Positions 18,173 to 26,032 of a stretch of 64,000 bases of DNA are shown one piece after another. Numbering within the stretch: the first letter of the stretch is position 1; every line of letters begins with the position of its first letter. The DNA lies in NCBI RefSeq assembly GCF_023630255.1, contig NZ_JALPRS010000003.1, forward strand, positions 186,001-250,000, read 5' to 3'. Both the position numbers and the translations under genes were made by a program. The notes beneath the pieces are model-generated. The model was not told where the DNA came from, ran no database searches, and worked only from the letters and a program-made list of their open reading frames with translations. The stretch is from Pontibacter deserti. Its GTDB lineage: Bacteria; Bacteroidota; Bacteroidia; Cytophagales; Hymenobacteraceae.

Positions 18173-18294
18173 TTGTACTAATTACCAACTACAGCCAATT
18201 ATGTTTACACAAAAGCCTGGTAACAAGAATAAACAATAATTTTAAAGCATAGGGTTTATGCTATTTATTTCAATAGCTTCTGTATTTTTAGAGG

Positions 18295-19131
18295 ATGAAA
18301 ACAATCTATACTTTACTAACTGCCACGCTTGTACTTGTTGTGGCTCATTATGCTTCGGCTCAGACTAAAACAGTTGACTACTATAACAAGAGAGGTATTA
18401 AGCTATCATCTGCTGAGGGGGCATATTACTTTGAGCATACTGAAGCAAATAGCACTGGTGGGGGAACCCGAACACGCTTCCTGAAACAAGACAGCACAAA
18501 GGTGTCTCTTTTTACTTACAGCAGTTTTAAAGGAGACAGTACCAAAGCAATTTTAGATGGCACCTATAGCCTATGGCACAACAACGGTAAACTATCTGAA
18601 AAGGGAAACCATAAGAACAATAAATTTGATGGTAAAGTGAGTACGTGGTTTGAGAACGGGCAACTATCTTATGAGAAATTTTATGTTAACGGTAAGTTAC
18701 AGGATACGCTCAAAGGCTATTATGAAGATGGCACAGTCAGGAGGGTAGAAGTATATAAGGAAGGTGAAATGGTGGAAGGCAACGTGTTCTCAAAAGAAGG
18801 AGCAGATCTGCCTTACTTTCCAGCAATGGTAATGCCTGAATTTCCCGGAGGTGAGCAGGCCATGATGGCATATATTTCTCAAAACATAAAGTATCCGAAG
18901 AAAGCAATAAGAAATGATATAAGCGGTTTAGTGGTGGTCTCTTTTATAGTTGAGAAAGATGGCTACATAAAAACACCTGAAGTTATAAGAAGTGTAAGTA
19001 ATGATTTGGATGCGGAGGCGATTCGTGTTATACAAGCTATGCCTCGCTGGAAACCTGGGTTAAATGAAAATAATCCCGTTCCTGTTCGTTTTAATTTGCC
19101 TGTACGTTTTGCTTTTGGGGATGAACGATAA
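18295..19131 (+). CDS. exported protein with MORN-type repeats and a C-terminal TonB domain
   Basis: Signal peptide (1-22, ending ASAQ), then toxin-antitoxin-like MORN variant repeats (GTYSLWHNNGKLSEKGNH, GKVSTWFENGQLSYEKF, GYYEDGTVRRVEVY, about 80-160), then a TonB C-terminal domain (about 185-276): PEFPGGEQAMMAYISQNIKYP, SGLVVVSFIVEKDG, WKPGLNENNPVPVRFNLPVRF. This architecture is common in Bacteroidota. The TonB-like part probably binds periplasmic or outer-membrane partners; without an N-terminal anchor it is unlikely to be the energy transducer itself. Followed 12 bases later by the NTF2-like gene. Confidence 0.88.
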   Translation: MKTIYTLLTATLVLVVAHYASAQTKTVDYYNKRGIKLSSAEGAYYFEHTEANSTGGGTRTRFLKQDSTKVSLFTYSSFKGDSTKAILDGTYSLWHNNGKLSEKGNHKNNKFDGKVSTWFENGQLSYEKFYVNGKLQDTLKGYYEDGTVRRVEVYKEGEMVEGNVFSKEGADLPYFPAMVMPEFPGGEQAMMAYISQNIKYPKKAIRNDISGLVVVSFIVEKDGYIKTPEVIRSVSNDLDAEAIRVIQAMPRWKPGLNENNPVPVRFNLPVRFAFGDER

Positions 19132-19143
19132 TCAAAATAAACT

Positions 19144-19656
19144 ATGAAAAGACTACTCCTCACCCTTATACTTGGCACTGCTGTAACTATAGTTGCACAG
19201 GCGCAGGCTAAACTTACATCCGCCGAAACTGCAACTATAGAAGCGCTGACAGAAACCGGCTTAAAGATTATTTCCGGGCCGAAAGGGCAGAAGCGGGATA
19301 TGGAGAAGTTTAAAGCACTGTTTTTACCGAATGCGCAAATGGGTGGTGTGTTCTTTAAAGGCGACAGCAGCTTTGTAAGAATAACTACAGTAGAGAAATT
19401 TGCCGAACGTAACGGACCCGCTTATGAAGAACTGGGTTTTTACGAGAATGTGCTGGGCCTTCGTGTAGAGCGGTTTGGTAACCTGGCTACCGCTTTCCAG
19501 ACGTATGAAACGCGCTATGGGAAAGATGGTAAAGTAGAAGCACGTGGTGTAAACACCTACCAATTGGTATATGACAAAGGCCGCTGGTGGATCGCCAGCC
19601 TGTTGTTTACCCCGGAAACCAACAAGCAGAAAATACCTGCAAAGTACCTGAAGTAA
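19144..19656 (+). CDS. exported NTF2-like (SnoaL-fold) protein
   Basis: 170 residues, signal peptide MKRLLLTLILGTAVTIVAQAQA, then a cone-shaped NTF2-like fold: helix ALTETGLKIISG, FKALFLPNAQMGGVF, FGNLATAFQTYETRY, NTYQLVYDKGRWWIASLLF near the end. The last block is the hallmark strand pair of the family. No catalytic residues can be assigned, so enzyme or binding role is open. Twelve bases after the MORN/TonB gene, so probably one transcript. Confidence 0.8.
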   Translation: MKRLLLTLILGTAVTIVAQAQAKLTSAETATIEALTETGLKIISGPKGQKRDMEKFKALFLPNAQMGGVFFKGDSSFVRITTVEKFAERNGPAYEELGFYENVLGLRVERFGNLATAFQTYETRYGKDGKVEARGVNTYQLVYDKGRWWIASLLFTPETNKQKIPAKYLK

Positions 19657-19677
19657 AGTATAAACCCTATAAAATGA

Positions 19678-19903
19678 GAAAAGCCCCGTCAAAATGACTG
19701 GGGCCTTCTCTCACCTTAAAACAAACTAAACTAATCTAACTTTAACTAACCTTATCTTTATCCCCGAAGGGCATTTTTCTAATTCTAAATAGTGGCTGCA
19801 ACAAAAAATAAATTATCGCCCACGAAAAAAATCATTGAGTAATTTGGAACTCTAATTTTTTATTCCAATATTAGCTTTCCAATCAACTATCTCTCTCAAT
19901 TCG
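19678..19903 (-). ncRNA. Candidate structured non-coding RNA, about 225 nt
   Basis: No ORF covers this stretch. On the minus strand it has a -7 box TAATTTTG (19908-19915) with a TTG 20 bases upstream, then about 225 bases ending in a terminator (19680-19707: GCCCC, bulged A, GTC, loop ATTTT, GACGGGGC, then TTTTCTC). Inside, 19792-19823 forms a hairpin GTGG-GCGA...TTGC-AG-CCAC, and 19762-19771 forms CCC-TTCG-GGG, a classic stable tetraloop; GGAA...TTCC (about 19845-19865) is a third stem. The unpaired part carries AGTTAAAGTTAGATTAG-type repeats. It could be a regulatory RNA or a distant 6S-like RNA; I cannot assign a family. The terminator could also weakly serve the upstream plus-strand gene. 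Confidence 0.45.
19680..19707 (-). terminator. Terminator of the candidate ncRNA
   Basis: Read on the minus strand: GCCCC (bulged A) GTC - ATTTT - GAC GGGGC followed by TTTTCTC. The T-rich side faces the minus strand; the plus strand side is CTTCTC, a weaker tail. Confidence 0.65.
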
Positions 19904-19907
19904 GGTG

Positions 19908-19915
19908 CAAAATTA
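19908..19915 (-). promoter_or_regulatory. -7 box TAATTTTG on the minus strand
   Basis: Exact TAnnTTTG match with TTG about 20 bases upstream on the same strand. No CDS follows in this direction, which supports a non-coding transcript. Confidence 0.5.
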
Positions 19916-20231
19916 TGTGTACTGTTTTCTAAAAGCAAGAAAACAGGTGTAATTTTTTTTGATTTTTTTAAAAAGCCCATTTCCGCTGTTTTAAGCCACT
20001 TTTTGCTCAATTATTTATCCTTCTTCAGTATCCGGATCAGAGTAATTAGTAGAAGATTCCGGTGTCCTGCTCAAACACATTGCCCTTATTTCTGATTCCA
20101 GCTGCGGGTAAAATTTTTTAAAGGCATTATAACACAACCTGTACAACTGGTTATAACAAAGTAAGGCTACGGCTTTGTGTATTTTGTGCTTGCTGTTGCC
20201 TTGCTTATCTTTAGCAGATAACAAATACCAG
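19916..20231. other. Gap between the ncRNA promoter and the rhomboid gene
   Basis: AT-rich, with T and A runs near 19950-19975. A minus-strand reading frame of 85 codons (20272 to 20015) crosses it but overlaps the rhomboid start and lacks a usable start outside it. I see no clear promoter for the rhomboid; GGCTTTGTGTATTTTGTG near 20170 has two TTTG elements too close together. Confidence 0.4.
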
Positions 20232-21827
20232 ATGGAAAATAGGTACACTGCCGAGGTAGCTATACTTGGCACAGAAGAGCTGTTAGGCCTGCTGCAGGCC
20301 CGTGAGGAATATGAGCCGGAAATTATACTTGCTGTAATAGCGGAACTGCAAATCCGGCAAGTACAGGTACCTGATCTGGAAGAACTAAAAGAGCAAACGC
20401 AGGCAGCCTATAAAAACAGTTTGGAGCTGGAAAACCAATCACAAAGTTCTTCTGGTAAAACGAGTGATATGTTTCAGGTATTTGTGCCACAGCGCGGGTA
20501 TTTTGTTACGCCTGTTCTGCTTAATCTTAACCTGCTGGTATTTGTAGTTATGTTGCTGCTGGGTTTAAACTTTATGAACCCGGAGGCAGGTCAGCTTTTT
20601 GCAATAGGTGGCAACTACGGACCTTATACTTTATCAGGGCAATGGTGGCGCTTGTTTACCAGCACTTTTCTACACGGTGGTATCATACACCTGCTTTTAA
20701 ATATGATGGCACTGGTGAGTGTAGGCCGGCAGCTGGAACAAATGATTGGCCGCACTCCCTTCCTGGTATCCTACATACTTTGTGGGCTAGCCGGTAGCTT
20801 GTTAAGTGTGTGGTGGGATGGCACAAGAGTCAGTGTTGGAGCATCGGGGGCTATATTCGGTATGTTTGGTTTGCTGCTGTTGCTGATGGCGCTGGAGCGT
20901 AAACTAACCTGGAAAGAGAAGAAAGCAATGCTGGGAAACCTGGTGCTGGTAATAGGTATAAACTTAGGCTACGGCATGAAAGGCGGTATCGATAATGCAG
21001 CACACGCCGGGGGCCTGATAGCAGGAAGCATACTTGGCGCTGTTCTGATGCTTCGCTCCAATCGTGTTATCTCAGCAAATTATAGTTTAGTTGGTACCTC
21101 CGCGATGGCAGGTGCCGGGTTAGTGCTACTCTCTATACTTTATACAGTTATTCCGTTTACCGGGCAAAAGCGTTACCTGTACACCATGGATCAGGTAGCA
21201 CAAAAAGAAGCCGTGGCCATGCAAACGCTTCAGAAACTTTCAGAAGCAGGAGAAGAAGCCAAAGCAGCAGTATTTGCGCCGCAACTGGAAACAGGCGTAA
21301 AACTATGGGATGAAAGCGAAACATTACTGGAAGCCATAGACGATGTGGAAGGAACTGGGAAAGACCGGGTGCTGGTAATGTTGGATTACGTGCGTCTGCG
21401 CAAAATATCGTTCCAGATGCTGCACGACGATCTGAAACAGAACCGCCCGCTGCTAAACCCGAAACAACAGCAGGTATTAGAGGCAATTAATGATTATGCA
21501 ACTACTTTACAGCAAGGCAAAGAAAGCGAAGAAATAGCCAACAGAAACCAGGTTATTGATGTTGACATGCCGGAGGTAATACTGAAAGGAGACGAATCTG
21601 AAAGTCCTGAAGGCAACCTGAGTAATGATTATGGCCAAATGAAAGTACTTGTAGTGATTGATGGTATAAAAGTAGGATATAAAACGGCTGATGAAGAACC
21701 TGCGCAGTTAGCAGGTTTAGATGAAACCAAAATAGAAAACATAACAGTTTTAAAAGGAAAGCAGGCCAGAGATGCTTACGGAGAAGAAGGGGCCAATGGA
21801 GTAATTGAGATCACGACCAAGCAATAA
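20232..21827 (+). CDS. rhomboid protease with C-terminal TonB-receptor-plug-like tail
   Basis: I use the ATG at 20232 (531 residues); the earlier in-frame ATG adds a 19-residue cysteine-rich stretch. Residues 1-70 are acidic and helical; hydrophobic core about 85-310. Rhomboid features: WWRLFTSTFLHGGIIHLLLN with HxxxN, GASGAIFG with Ser205, and NAAHAGGLIAG with His258. After the membrane part a helical soluble region (about 315-440) leads to a C-terminal segment: LVVIDGIKVG, KIENITVLKG, then AYGEEGANGVIEITTK. These match the plug signature of SusC/TonB receptors (VVDG, IESIEVLKG, YGxxGANGVIxITTK). The same tail is known on M56/BlaR-type peptidases of the phylum. It probably docks the protease on envelope partners; that is inference. 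Confidence 0.88.
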   Translation: MENRYTAEVAILGTEELLGLLQAREEYEPEIILAVIAELQIRQVQVPDLEELKEQTQAAYKNSLELENQSQSSSGKTSDMFQVFVPQRGYFVTPVLLNLNLLVFVVMLLLGLNFMNPEAGQLFAIGGNYGPYTLSGQWWRLFTSTFLHGGIIHLLLNMMALVSVGRQLEQMIGRTPFLVSYILCGLAGSLLSVWWDGTRVSVGASGAIFGMFGLLLLLMALERKLTWKEKKAMLGNLVLVIGINLGYGMKGGIDNAAHAGGLIAGSILGAVLMLRSNRVISANYSLVGTSAMAGAGLVLLSILYTVIPFTGQKRYLYTMDQVAQKEAVAMQTLQKLSEAGEEAKAAVFAPQLETGVKLWDESETLLEAIDDVEGTGKDRVLVMLDYVRLRKISFQMLHDDLKQNRPLLNPKQQQVLEAINDYATTLQQGKESEEIANRNQVIDVDMPEVILKGDESESPEGNLSNDYGQMKVLVVIDGIKVGYKTADEEPAQLAGLDETKIENITVLKGKQARDAYGEEGANGVIEITTKQ

Positions 21828-21855
21828 AACCACAGCCTGCTATTAACCCAAACTA

Positions 21856-22053
21856 TTGACAGATACAACACCAGATATTATTGCCTGCCCAAGCTGTGGC
21901 GCTAAATTACCTGCCGGAACAAAAGTATGTCCGGTATGTGGTAATGCTATATCCACCCGGAAATGGTACAGACTTAAAGGACTTAATCCTGCCGAAATTT
22001 TTCTGATGATACTGGGCGCGCTGATGCTGCTGATAGGGCTGGTGGCTGTGTAG
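21856..22053 (+). CDS. small zinc-ribbon membrane protein
   Basis: 65 residues. The N-terminal zinc ribbon is CPSCGAKLPAG...VCPVCG (two CxxC pairs, about 12-31), followed by a short linker and one transmembrane helix (about 47-64, EIFLMILGALMLLIGLVAV). The start is TTG at 21856. It lies 28 bases after the rhomboid and 7 before the next membrane gene, so the three are probably one transcript. Function unknown; such proteins are often regulators or scaffolds. Confidence 0.75.
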   Translation: MTDTTPDIIACPSCGAKLPAGTKVCPVCGNAISTRKWYRLKGLNPAEIFLMILGALMLLIGLVAV

Positions 22054-22060
22054 GTAAATT

Positions 22061-22432
22061 ATGAGAACCTTTGCTCATTCGTTGTTTATACTTTGCCTGG
22101 TGCTATTCTGCCTGAACCAGCTGCTCGAGTGGCAACACCTCTACATTACGCCCCTGTACCAATACCTGGATGATATACTGTGCATGCCACTGGTGCTGAC
22201 AATAACGCTGGCAACAGAACGATTATACTTCAACAACTATAGCTTTGTGCTGCCGCTAAGGTATATATTAGGTGCTGTGCTGTTATTTAGTATTTGCTTT
22301 GAAGTACTGCTGCCCCGGCTTTCCATAGTTTATACTTCTGATGTACTGGATGTACTTTCCTATACTTTAGGAGCAGTTGTATTTCATCTCGCAATTAATA
22401 AGCCGTTAGAACCTGCCGCTATTCACAGCTGA
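22061..22432 (+). CDS. small integral membrane protein
   Basis: 123 residues, four hydrophobic segments (about 4-20, 40-52, 63-85, 95-113). YLDDILCMPLVLTITLATER resembles small Bacteroidota proteins that databases label magnesium citrate transporter, a name I would not trust. No catalytic or transport motif is visible. It follows the zinc-ribbon gene by 7 bases. Function unknown. Confidence 0.7.
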   Translation: MRTFAHSLFILCLVLFCLNQLLEWQHLYITPLYQYLDDILCMPLVLTITLATERLYFNNYSFVLPLRYILGAVLLFSICFEVLLPRLSIVYTSDVLDVLSYTLGAVVFHLAINKPLEPAAIHS

Positions 22433-22754
22433 AACACTCATCCACTAAGATTTAAGAAAAGCCTGCAAATTATTTTAGGTGAAATAAGCTCCTGCTTTAT
22501 ACTTCATAATAACCTTGACTTCTAAAAGTAAAAGATGGTTAATTGTTGTATTTCAGTGAGTTATGGAACTGTGGATTAGTATAGGCTGCCGCTGTAGAAC
22601 CTGGATTAACCGTGATATACTATAGCTGGTATATTTTATTTTTAAATTTTTTCCGCAGTAAAGCAACCTTAGCACTTTTGCTGCATCTATTAGGCATAGC
22701 AGATAAAAACCAATACTGCATTATAACCTTATCTAAAACCAACAAAATAAAACT
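22433..22754. other. 322-base gap upstream of the head-GIN gene
   Basis: No gene seen; the longest reading frames are short and lack support. The right half is AT-rich and carries the ECF-type promoter described separately and a leader of about 60 bases. Confidence 0.5.
22663..22689 (+). promoter_or_regulatory. Candidate ECF-sigma promoter for the head-GIN gene
   Basis: AGCAACC (22662-22668) and GCATCTA (22683-22689), with 16 bases between AACC and ATCTA. This fits the AAC...CGTCTA arrangement of ECF sigma promoters and a GCAACC/GCATCTA form seen often before Bacteroidota envelope genes. It would give a leader of about 60 bases before ATG 22755. Confidence 0.5.
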
Positions 22755-23477
22755 ATGAAGAACCTTACATCTTACTCGTTTACACTCGTTACGCTAATAT
22801 TATCTTTCCTGCTGGTGAGTGGCACTACTTTTGCGCAACAAATTAAAGGTAACGGTAACCTGCAAACTCAATCCCGAAAAGTAGCTGATTTCAGCGGTAT
22901 AAAAGTAAGCGGCGGATTTTATGTAGAAGTACAGCAGGGAAGCAAAGAGGAGCTGCGCATAGAAGCAGAAGAAAACCTGATGGACAACATCAAATCTGAA
23001 GTGAAGGATGGTGTGCTGCATATTTACAGCGAAGGAAATATAAATTCCAAGAAGGGAATGAAAGCTTATGTTACTGTAAACGAACTGAATAAAATAAACA
23101 TAAGCGGTGGCGTGAAAGTGGTAGGCAAATCTACTTTTAAGGCCAGCACTTTTGACCTGGATATGAGCGGCGGCTCTAATGTAACATTGGCTATAGATGC
23201 TAAAAAACTGGATGCCGATATGAGTGGCGCCAGCAAAGTAGACCTTACAGGCCGTGCCGATGATGTAGCTTTTGATATGTCTGGAGCATCGGATGTTGAT
23301 GCACGTGAGCTAAAAGCCAAGCGTGTAAAAGTGGGTGCCAGCGGTGCCAGCAATGTAAAAGTTAATGCTTCTGAAACTTTAAGTATAAATGCATCTGGTG
23401 CGTCGCATGTATCTTATGCAGGATCGCCTAAAATTGAGGCTGAAAGTACAGCAGCAAGCAAAATTTCTAAACTGTAA
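22755..23477 (+). CDS. exported head-GIN domain protein (DUF2807)
   Basis: Signal peptide (1-27, ending TTFAQ), then a right-handed beta-helix-like fold with short repeats: FSGIKVSGGFYVEVQQG, ISGGVKVVGKS, LDMSGGSNVTL, DMSGASKVDLTG, DMSGASDVDA, GASGASNVKV, NASGASHVSY. The (M/A)SGAS(N/D)V repeat of about 20 residues is typical of DUF2807. Role is thought to be envelope-associated adhesion or response; unproven. Its promoter looks like an ECF target. A terminator follows 24 bases after the stop. Confidence 0.92.
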   Translation: MKNLTSYSFTLVTLILSFLLVSGTTFAQQIKGNGNLQTQSRKVADFSGIKVSGGFYVEVQQGSKEELRIEAEENLMDNIKSEVKDGVLHIYSEGNINSKKGMKAYVTVNELNKINISGGVKVVGKSTFKASTFDLDMSGGSNVTLAIDAKKLDADMSGASKVDLTGRADDVAFDMSGASDVDARELKAKRVKVGASGASNVKVNASETLSINASGASHVSYAGSPKIEAESTAASKISKL

Positions 23478-23502
23478 GAGAATACAATTTATATACCCTG
23501 AA

Positions 23503-23532
23503 AAGAGCAGCCTGCTATGGCTGCTTTTTTTA
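23503..23532 (+). terminator. Terminator of the head-GIN gene
   Basis: AGCAGCC - TGCTAT - GGCTGCT followed by seven T. Confidence 0.85.
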
Positions 23533-23544
23533 TGGGCAGTAAAC

Positions 23545-23579
23545 AAAAAAGCCCTGCACTACTATAGCGCAGGACTTTT
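23545..23579 (-). terminator. Terminator of the M28 peptidase gene
   Basis: Read on the minus strand: GTCCTGC - loop - GCAGGGC (one G-T pair) followed by TTTTTTG. It lies 22 bases beyond the minus-strand stop. Confidence 0.75.
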
Positions 23580-23600
23580 GTAAAGTTATACTTTAAAAGT

Positions 23601-24980
23601 TTAACGGGCTGGCACAGGTATAACCGGTAAGCTGGTGTGGCCTTCTGCATCTGTAGCCTGTACCGAGAAAAAGTAATTGTCTTTAGAGTAAGGCAGCGTA
23701 ACGCTGGTTTCCTTTACAAAGAATTTCTTTTCCCAAGTAGGGCTGCTGGTTTCGCGCATCAGTACATAGTAACCGGCTGGCTTTTTACCTGCTTTAGGCG
23801 CTTCCCATTTCAGGTCGGTTTTGTTGGTGAGGTTTGAGGTAAGCACATTCACTTTTTCGGGTGCGGCCGGTGCCCAGCCTAGGTTAGCCATCGTTGCCAG
23901 ATTTACAGCCGTGTTCTTGCGCAGGTATTCAAAATCCATGTACTCCACTAAGTCGCCGTACTGCTTGCCATTCTCTTTGCGGAGATCCTGGTGCTGGTGG
24001 TCAAAGTCTTCGTTCATTTCGCTCATACGCACCGCTGCATAACCCTGCTGGTTAAATGGCGTGTGGTCGCCGCCACGCAGAAAGCGGTCCGGGCGGTATT
24101 CCAGTATAACCTGCAGCTGATCTACATAATTCTCGCCGGTGGTTTTCATGTAGCGGGCCAGGTTGCGGCTTGGGCCATCATTCTCAGAACCCAACGTGCG
24201 GCGCAGGCGGGCCTGTTCTTCGGTTTCGTTAGCCGGAGTAGCTTCGCTAAAAACACGTACGCGGGTGTTATCATGTAAACCTGTTTCAGCAGAGTAGGAG
24301 TTACCCACTATGTCGTTGTTAAGTACGGCAACAATGTTCCAGTTCTCTTTTTTGGCGCGCTCTGCTAAGTGCCTGGAGCCGTAAAGCCCCTGTTCCTCGC
24401 CCTGGAAAGCCACAAACACCAGCGTAGCCGGAAACTCTTTTACAGCCATAATACGGGCCATTTCCATAACTATAGCTACACCAGAGGCATCGTCGTTGGC
24501 ACCCGGTGCTTTGCTTTTGGCATCCATCACATCAGTAACACGCGAATCGAGGTGGCCGCTAACTAAAATTACACGGTTGTCGGTTGGGTCAGCGCCTTTA
24601 AGTATAGCCATCACGTTTGCCATTTCCACGTCCTGAGGTATGCGGCGGCCATCAGCTTTTACGGTGTAGCGGTCCATTTCCACGGTCATGCGGCCACCAG
24701 AGGCTTTGGCGTACTTCTCAAATTCTGATTTTACCCACTCGCGGGCAGCACCTATACCTACTTTTTTACTGGTGGTAGTGCTTAGTGAGTGGCGTGTTTC
24801 AAAAGTTACCATTTTCTCTACCAGCGACTTCAGGTTGTTTGCTGATACAGCATTCACCATTTCGGTTATGTCCTGGTCGTGGGTAGCTGGTGCCTGGGCA
24901 AGGGTAGCAGAGGAGGTTGTAAAGTATAAACCGGCCGCAGCGAGCAGGCCGGCAAATCGGGTAAAAGTTTTAGGTTGCAT
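23601..24980 (-). CDS. exported M28-family zinc aminopeptidase with C-terminal fibronectin-like domain
   Basis: 459 residues. Signal peptide 1-28 (ending TLAQ). The M28 metal-site blocks are all present: SGHLDSR (first zinc His and Asp), GANDDASG (bridging Asp), QGEEQGLYGS (catalytic Glu and zinc Glu), NNDIVG (zinc Asp) and GGDHTPFNQQGY (last zinc His). The N-terminal 110 residues are an inhibitor-like or PA-like lid. From about 368 (VNVLTSNLTNKTDLKWEAP...GYYVLMRE) the sequence looks like a fibronectin III module. It cleaves N-terminal residues of peptides in the periplasm or outside. Monocistronic with its own terminator. Confidence 0.94.
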   Translation of the reverse strand: MQPKTFTRFAGLLAAAGLYFTTSSATLAQAPATHDQDITEMVNAVSANNLKSLVEKMVTFETRHSLSTTTSKKVGIGAAREWVKSEFEKYAKASGGRMTVEMDRYTVKADGRRIPQDVEMANVMAILKGADPTDNRVILVSGHLDSRVTDVMDAKSKAPGANDDASGVAIVMEMARIMAVKEFPATLVFVAFQGEEQGLYGSRHLAERAKKENWNIVAVLNNDIVGNSYSAETGLHDNTRVRVFSEATPANETEEQARLRRTLGSENDGPSRNLARYMKTTGENYVDQLQVILEYRPDRFLRGGDHTPFNQQGYAAVRMSEMNEDFDHQHQDLRKENGKQYGDLVEYMDFEYLRKNTAVNLATMANLGWAPAAPEKVNVLTSNLTNKTDLKWEAPKAGKKPAGYYVLMRETSSPTWEKKFFVKETSVTLPYSKDNYFFSVQATDAEGHTSLPVIPVPAR

Positions 24981-25044
24981 TAGGTGTAAGGTAAGTGAGC
25001 TTTAAATATAAGCACGCCTTAGCACAAATGCCAGCAAGTATAAC

Positions 25045-25599
25045 TTAGTAAGCCAGTTTGCAGCGCTCGTCTTTTAGCAGGTATAGTTCCTGCTCCACGG
25101 CAAGTATAGATTTCGCCTCCGTAAATTCAGACTGGTAGCGCTGAGCCAGTTCGCGACGTTTTATGGCTTCCAGGAAGCGGCGGGTATCGTCATGGGTTTC
25201 CAGTAAAAGGCCGGGTACCTGGGTAGGTTTGTTGTTTTCGTCTTTGGCTACCATGGTAAAGTAAGAGGTGTTAGTATGCTTCACTAAGCCAGTTTTCACG
25301 TTCTCGGCAATCACTTTTATACCTACCATCAGCGAGGTGTTGCCCACATAGTTTACCGAAGCCAGCAGCGATACCAGTTCCTGAACCTCCACGGGTTGCA
25401 GAAAATTTACGCCCTCGACCGACACTGTTACACAGTAATTACCTGCATGCTTGGCTGCACAGGCATAGGCTACCTTATCCATCAACGAAAGCAGAATACC
25501 ACCATGTATCTTACCGCCAAAGTTGGCATAGCTCGGAATCATGAGCTCGGTAAGCGTAGTGCGGGAGTAGGAGACAGGCCGGTAATCTGGTTGGGTCAT
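25045..25599 (-). CDS. acyl-CoA thioesterase, hotdog fold (YciA/ACOT type)
   Basis: Hydrolyses acyl-CoA to free acid and CoA. 184 residues with a single hotdog domain: NFGGKIHGGILLSLMDKVAYACAAKHAG (central helix with the catalytic Asp), CVTVSVEGVNFLQPVEVQELVSLLASVNYVGNTSLMVGIKV (long strands), and VKHTNTSYFTMVAKDENNKP (last strand). After about 145 a charged helical tail follows. Substrate length cannot be read. Its neighbours are unrelated, and the start ATG at 25599 is the first in frame. Confidence 0.9.
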   Translation of the reverse strand: MTQPDYRPVSYSRTTLTELMIPSYANFGGKIHGGILLSLMDKVAYACAAKHAGNYCVTVSVEGVNFLQPVEVQELVSLLASVNYVGNTSLMVGIKVIAENVKTGLVKHTNTSYFTMVAKDENNKPTQVPGLLLETHDDTRRFLEAIKRRELAQRYQSEFTEAKSILAVEQELYLLKDERCKLAY

Positions 25600-25650
25600 A
25601 GGTTATACTTTGACCCAAGTATACGGCAGCTATACTTTGTTTGGCTGAAA

Positions 25651-25974
25651 CTATAAAAACACCACTTCCTTCACCACCTCGTGGCCAGCGGCGCGGTTTA
25701 GTAGTTCTACTACTTTGCTTTTGCTCATGTTAAGTTCGTGCTTTAGCGGGGCAGAGGTTAAGCGAACAAAAAGTTTACTGTCTCTGAAGTATAGTTCCTG
25801 CGTTTTTAGGGCTATTGGTTTACCCATAATCTCTTCCCAGCGTTGCACCAGGTTTACTTCATTCAGTTTACCCTCAAGGCGGTAAGCCTGCAAAAGCCCT
25901 TTTATACTTTCGCCTATAGTTTGTGTGCCGGCTTTTCGCTTCGCAATCTCTTCCTTCTTCTTGTAGTAGCGCAC
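25651..25974 (-). CDS. DUF721 (DciA-like) protein
   Basis: 107 residues, GTG start at 25974 giving (M)RYYKKKEEIAKRKA. The core is a KH-like DUF721 fold: SIKGLLQAYRLEGKLNEVNLVQRWEEIMGKPIA, LYFRDSKLFVRLTSAPLKHELNMSKSKVVELLNRAAG, ending VVKEVVFL. DUF721 includes DciA, the helicase-loading factor that replaces DnaC. In many Bacteroidota it lies directly after recF; here two small AT-rich genes intervene. Role in loading DnaB is inferred from the family. Confidence 0.88.
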   Translation of the reverse strand: MRYYKKKEEIAKRKAGTQTIGESIKGLLQAYRLEGKLNEVNLVQRWEEIMGKPIALKTQELYFRDSKLFVRLTSAPLKHELNMSKSKVVELLNRAAGHEVVKEVVFL

Positions 25975-25983
25975 GGTTGGTTA

Positions 25984-26011
25984 ATTATGAATTAGTAATT
26001 ATGAATTATGA
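25984..26011. repeat. Tandem 7-bp phased repeat, four units
   Basis: ATTATGA, ATTAGTA, ATTATGA, ATTATGA in direct succession between the DUF721 gene and the small membrane gene. Confidence 0.65.
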
Positions 26012-26032
26012 ATGGGTGGTTAAGCGAATAAA

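Noticed and set aside
20175..20231. Earlier ATG of the fused rhomboid gene
   Set aside because: It would add MCILCLLLPCLSLADNKYQ, which looks like read-through of non-coding DNA; the ATG at 20232 gives a normal acidic helical start. Not fully excluded.
20015..20272. 85-codon minus-strand frame upstream of the rhomboid gene
   Set aside because: Its only ATG lies within the rhomboid coding start, no family is recognisable, and no terminator or promoter fits. A shorter form from a rare start cannot be excluded.
23601..24980. Several open plus-strand frames opposite the M28 gene
   Set aside because: All are short antisense shadows of a gene with complete catalytic motifs.
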